A stretch of 64,000 bases of DNA, from the NCBI GenBank assembly GCA_010279815.1, contig QEOQ01000670.1:472538-536537 (forward strand). Reading direction: 5' to 3'. The notes under the pieces are model-generated. The model did not search any database. It saw nothing but the letters and a program-made list of their open reading frames with translations, and was not told the origin of the DNA. The DNA is from Brachionus plicatilis (Eukaryota > Rotifera > Eurotatoria > Ploima > Brachionidae). A program made the translations under genes and the position numbers. The first letter of the stretch is position 1, and every line of letters starts with the position of its first letter. Below, one piece after another: positions 59,898 through 64,000 of this stretch.

Positions 59898-60605
59898 GGA
59901 TGAAGATTAAAAAAACATATAAAATGTTACTAAAACATATAAAAAGTGAATCAAGCATAAAACTATTTTTATTTTATAAAAATGTGAATCAAAACATAAA
60001 CTTATTTTTAAATTCTGTGAATAAAACATAAATTAAATTTATCAAAAAGTGATCCAAAACATATAAATTTATACAAAGTATAAAAAAAATTTAAGTCAAT
60101 TTGATCAATTTTATATGTACAAATTATTGACATTAGAAAGGAGCGCAAGGCTTGTTATTCCTAAATGAAAATGTTTTTCTTCACTTCCCTCATTTATTTC
60201 AGCCCCAAAATAGAAAGATTCGTCCTTACCAAGAGAAATAAAGTCTAAATTTGATCTTAAATAAGGTCTTCAATTATAAAAATCCATTCGATTTTTCTTT
60301 TCATGGTTGAAAAAAAAATTAAATATCTAAATTAAAGGTTTATGTTTCAATCACTTTTCTTCAAAATAATTTCAAGTTAGTTTTTTTTTATTTCGATATG
60401 TTTTATTCACTTTTTGAATAATTTATTTAGTCATTTATGTTTTATTCACATTTAGCAAAAAGTGTATATGTTTTAGTCACATTTTAAGTTAATAATGTTC
60501 GAATTTATGTTTTACTTCACTCTTTTACAAAGTTAAAATCTCAATTTTTTCTTTATGTTCTGTTTTTTAAGATTAACATTTTATATGTTTTTTTAATCTT
60601 CTTCC
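59898..60605. mobile_element. 708-bp MITE with 9-bp target-site duplication
   Basis: Terminal inverted repeats of 31 bp (59898-59928 and 60575-60605) differ at one position, starting GGATGAAGATT on the left and ending AATCTTCTTCC on the right. Direct repeats CAGAGAATT flank it exactly (59889-59897 and 60606-60614). Inside, short subrepeats of GTGAATnAAAACATA type run along the left half and their complement TATGTTTTATTCAC along the right half. A 9-bp duplication is typical of Mutator-like elements, and a MULE transposase pseudogene lies at 29-30.5 kb, but the two are not shown to be related. No open frame. Confidence 0.8.
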
Positions 60606-60930
60606 CAGAGAATTTAAGAATATCTATGCTTTCTAATCACACTTAAAGCGAAAATATTTCTTTTAGCTATTTAAAAATAAATTAATTTGTAAATTGATCT
60701 CTTTTCCAATCATTTTTTTTATATAACCATTTAAGTTAAATATTCAAACTATTGCTATTACATCTCAACTATATTCTTTACAGTTGTGTTAATATTTTTT
60801 TTTCTTTATTTCAAAAAATTCTAAAATTTGCTTATTTTAAAAAAAAAATTCGAATCTTAAAAATTTTATTATTTATGAACAAAGAGTATATAACAGATAA
60901 TCAAAATTTAATATTTTAATTAGAAATATT

Positions 60931-62431
60931 TTAATCTGAGTTTTCCTCAGTTTCATTTTGTGTCTCTTCTTCGACAGTGTGTTGTTCAGCAGTATCATCA
61001 CCAGTGTCTGGACTCTCTTCATTTGGTTCAATAGCTTTAATTTAAATTTTAATACTAAAATCGGTTTAAATAGATTTTTAAAAAAATACCTTGTTCCTCC
61101 TCTTCTTCGCTTTCTTCTTCCCCACTAATGTTCTCCAAATCTCGAAGTCGAGTTCGCTTTCAAATCAAAAAATTAAATTACTTTTTACACAAATTTTAGT
61201 TTTAAAAAAAACCTGATTTTTTTCTTCCTGTCTAGTGAACGGTCTATACCGAACATTCATTTTAGTGTTTCCAACTTTACCTAATTTGGTACGTCTTTTA
61301 CTCAATCGGACTCTTAATTTTAATTAAAAAAATGGCAATTCTTTGGCAATTTTTTTTTCAACTAACCTCGTATCCAGCTCATTGTAAAAAACGCCATTAT
61401 CTTTGATAATAAAGTAATAGTTTTCCTCATATCCATAAGACGACTTGGATTTGATGTTCCAAGTATATTCTCTTGATAACTTGAATTCATACTCATCATC
61501 TGCGTCGTATTCGGTCTCATTCTGGTCATCACGATGCCTTTTGTGAACAGTTTCTTGTGTCGGAAGAAAATAGGCAACAAATTGTTCACCATTTTTATCC
61601 ACTAAACCTTTGATCAATGCCTGAGACATTTCTGCATGCTGTTTTCTTTCCGAATCGGACTTAATTGTCGGATCATCATCAAAAAGCACCTGGGCACTTG
61701 AATGACGCCACAGCTAAAGCAAAAATTTAAAAAATTTATTCCTAAAAATTCTGACAATCTTTTCTACATCAAAATCAGGGAATATTTGAAGTTCCTGCTG
61801 AGCAAAAACTCCTGGTTTGCTGTAGTGTTTGGTCACTTGTTTTTTAGTTGCCTCAAAGCCCTGCTCGATCGCAGCTATTTGACTTTCTCTGTCTTTGTAA
61901 TAATCAGTATCTTTAAGTTTCTTTTTAACCGAATATCCAACTCTTTTTTATTAAAAATTTTTAAAAAAATGAATAAATTCAAAAATTTTACTTTGATTCA
62001 GCTGAATCATATTGTTTAGGCTGGAATCTAGTGTTTTCGGCTGAGATGTATTCATTTCTTCTCATCCATGACACGGTCTTGTTATGCTGCTCGGCTCTTT
62101 TAAGATCCGCAGCGGACACATTGTCTTCTTCAAGTAACTTTTCATCATTGGGATGCAATTGTGCATCTTGGTCCAATTTGTTATAATCTTGGTTAATTAG
62201 ATCAATGCGTATTCCCAAGTCTTGCTCGTTTAAAATGTCCCATTTGAAATTTTTTTCCAAAGATGTGGATTTGTATTCTATGTACCGATTTGAATCAAAT
62301 GGGTAAACTATTGATTTTGGTTCAAAAGGTATATCAGGAAGCTTGTTTTGGTATTTAATTCGACAAATAAGGTCCGATGTACCAGACTTATGTGTGCTCG
62401 AAGACAAATTTGACTGACTATTACGAATCAT
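60931..62431 (-). CDS. PAF1: RNA polymerase II-associated factor 1 (PAF1 complex)
   Basis: Scaffold of the nuclear PAF1 transcription elongation complex. Six exons: 62431-~61993, about 61947-61755, about 61713-61370, about 61316-61215, about 61157-61093 and about 61036-60931. The start ATG 62429-62431 gives MIRNSQSNLSSSTHKSG. Landmarks: ICRIKYQNKLPDIPFEPKSI, YPFDSNRYIEYKSTSLEKNF, LINQDYNKLD, WMRRNEYIS, YYKDRESQIAAIEQGFEATK, EQFVAYFLPTQETV, EYTWNIKSKSSYGYEENYYF, FYNELDTR and VRLSKRRTK. The C-terminus is acidic (EEESEEEEE and TEEETQNETEENSD), much shorter than the vertebrate acidic/serine tail. About 415 residues. Confidence 0.93.
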
Positions 62432-63537
62432 TTAGAATTATTCAAAAAATCTTCATTTTACTTTTAGTTAAATTAAATTTTTTACAATTTTTTTCAGTAG
62501 CAAAACATTATTAACAAATTTTTTGACATTTCAGTATGTCCCAAAAATACAGGAGTGAATGGATACAAGGATTCTACCAAATTGTACGCTAATTTTCGTG
62601 ATTTGACTTAACTTTACGATAATTCAAATAGATTACTTTAAAATACTGAAAAAAAATCACTAATTTACGTTAATTTACATGAAATATCATAATATTTTGA
62701 CAAATTACGAAATTAACGTAAAAAATGGTACATACCAAATAAATCTGCAATCAAATTTTTGTAAAATCCAATGCCAGATTTCATAAAATCTAAAGTCTCT
62801 TTTCCTAAAATATTTTCCCCTCTCAAATTTATCAAATTACGATCAAAAATACTTTTTAATTGTTAAGAAGCCTTATAAAATTTAAATCCAATGAAATCGT
62901 AATTTTGAAAAAAAAATCGCTTGAAAAAATAAATCTTTGAAATTTTTAAGCTTAAATTTATTTTTGCTAACTATTTCTAAAACAAATTCTTTTAAAAATG
63001 CGTAGGCTTCTATTAAAGAAGGTCTTTTAAACACATGGTCTAAGCATGTTTTTAAACACGAGCTAAGTGTTTGAATACAAAGTGAGCTTTAAAGCTTTCA
63101 CAAGAAATCTCTCAAACAATGTATTTGATTTTTCCACGAAATTTAAAAAAAGCATGGTCTCAAATGAATACTGTAGTTTTGGCTCTACCATGCAATAATG
63201 AAAGTGGAATGATTCTAAGATTTAAAGTATTCAAAATATTTTTGGTCATTCACAAATAGATTATATTGAAAATAAAGAGATTATCAAATGCAATCAATTT
63301 AAGTGTTGATAATTTTAAAAATTACACCTTCGTTGAATTAAGTTCTTTTTAAATAAGAAATTTACAAAAAAGAAATTTTTTTTTTTATTTTTAACAATTA
63401 AAAAGAAACATTAAATAACAAAAATATTATCAAAATACATTAATTAATTAATATAGTAAAATTAGAGAGAAGTTAAAAGTTCATTTTGATAATTAACAAG
63501 TTGTACTTTAAAAAAACTAAATAAAAAATGAGAATTG
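62432..63537. other. Gene-free spacer
   Basis: Upstream of PAF1. AT-rich, with a patch of TTACGTTAATTTACG-like near-palindromes at 62600-62725 and a copy of the dispersed motif GCGTAGGCTT at 63001-63010. No gene seen. Confidence 0.4.
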
Positions 63538-64000
63538 CTAATTATCAGTTACCATCAAATATGAACTTGGGTAAGTTCGGTCCGAAATGTATTCATTTCC
63601 ATGCAGACTTTGAATTTGTAGTTGTCTTCTTGCGTTTAAATGATTATTGTCAGTTACCATCAAATAAAAACTTGGGTAAGTTCGGTCCGAAATGTATTCA
63701 TTTCCATGCAGACTTTGAATTTGTAGTTGTCTTCTTGCGTTTAAATGCTTATTGTCAGTTACCTTCAAATATGAACTTGGGTAAGTTCGGTCCGAAATGT
63801 ATTCATTTCCATGCAGACTTTGAATTTGTAGTTGTCTTCTTGCGTTTAAACGCTTATTGTCAGTTACCATCAAATATGAACTTGGTTAAGTTCAGTCCGA
63901 AATGTATTCATTTCCATGCAGACTTTGAATTTGTAGTTGTCTTCTTGCGTTTAAATGCTTATTGTCAGTTACCATCAAATATGAACTTGGTTAAGTTCAG
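63538..64000 (-). repeat. Second 105-bp tandem array (35-codon unit), runs off the window
   Basis: About 4.4 copies of a 105-bp unit; the landmark CAGTTACC recurs at 63547, 63652, 63757, 63862 and 63967. On the minus strand 63873-63538 is open: MVTDNKHLNARRQLQIQSLH, then GNEYISDRTYPSSYL, per 35-residue unit, ending at the TAG 63538-63540. The two copies nearest the window end carry G-to-A and related changes that turn CGA into TGA and TAC into TAA in this frame, so the frame is not continuous upstream. Same period as the array at 46-56 kb but no clear sequence similarity. Confidence 0.85.

Noticed and set aside
1..64000. tRNA and rRNA genes
   Set aside because: I looked for T-loop (GGTTCGA-type) and acceptor pairings and for rRNA-like GC-rich conserved blocks and saw none that holds up.

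Overview
The window looks like nuclear DNA of a small-genome animal. It is very AT-rich outside genes. Its genes are broken by many short introns (about 30-120 bp, gtaa.../...ag), and they include animal-type families: a transmembrane semaphorin, Mediator MED23, an NME8/TXNDC3 axonemal thioredoxin-NDK protein, EFR3, PAF1, DCAF4 and SLC35B4. Very low GC, short introns and a cilium gene would fit a monogonont rotifer, but that placement is a guess and was not tested. All family assignments come from reading translations by eye, without database searches.

Layout. 1-2.2 kb: a 189-bp hairpin MITE and a decayed non-LTR retrotransposon RT. 2.8-12.5 kb, minus strand: galactose mutarotase, an NME8-like protein and a semaphorin. 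12.5-16.8 kb: gene-poor with degenerate repeats. 16.8-19.0 kb, minus: DUS4L-type tRNA dihydrouridine synthase and mitochondrial SSB. 19.1-20.6 kb: a ~500-bp tandem duplication with a 356-bp foldback element in its second copy. 21.2-26.6 kb, minus: an intronless, GC-rich EFR3 and a complete four-exon LSM3. 27-33 kb: a transposon graveyard (FLYWCH/MULE transposase pseudogene, LINE endonuclease/RT fragment, zinc-knuckle remnant). 33.3-39.3 kb, plus: MED23. 40-42 kb: two possible small broken genes. 42.6-45.7 kb: C1orf50/DUF2452 homologue (minus), then SLC35B4 and mitochondrial ribosomal protein mL50 (plus). 46.1-56.5 kb: a ~99-copy array of a 105-bp unit with one continuous open frame (35-residue repeat). 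56.6-57.1 kb: a 5'-truncated LINE with target-site duplication at the array edge. 58.1-62.4 kb: DCAF4 (plus) and PAF1 (minus), convergent, with a MITE with 9-bp target duplication between them. 63.5-64 kb: a second, unrelated 105-bp tandem array running off the end.

The most interesting signal is in the NME8-like gene. The exon carrying the thioredoxin active site is present in three tandem, diverged versions, encoding WTGPS, WCGPC and YGGPL. All three have the same splice phases (phase 1 in, phase 0 out) and lengths not divisible by three (98, 104, 104 bp), so only one can be included without a frameshift. This is the signature of mutually exclusive exons that would switch the redox centre of a ciliary protein on or off. 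The genes here otherwise do unrelated housekeeping or signalling jobs; apart from shared intergenic promoters I see no operon-like logic.
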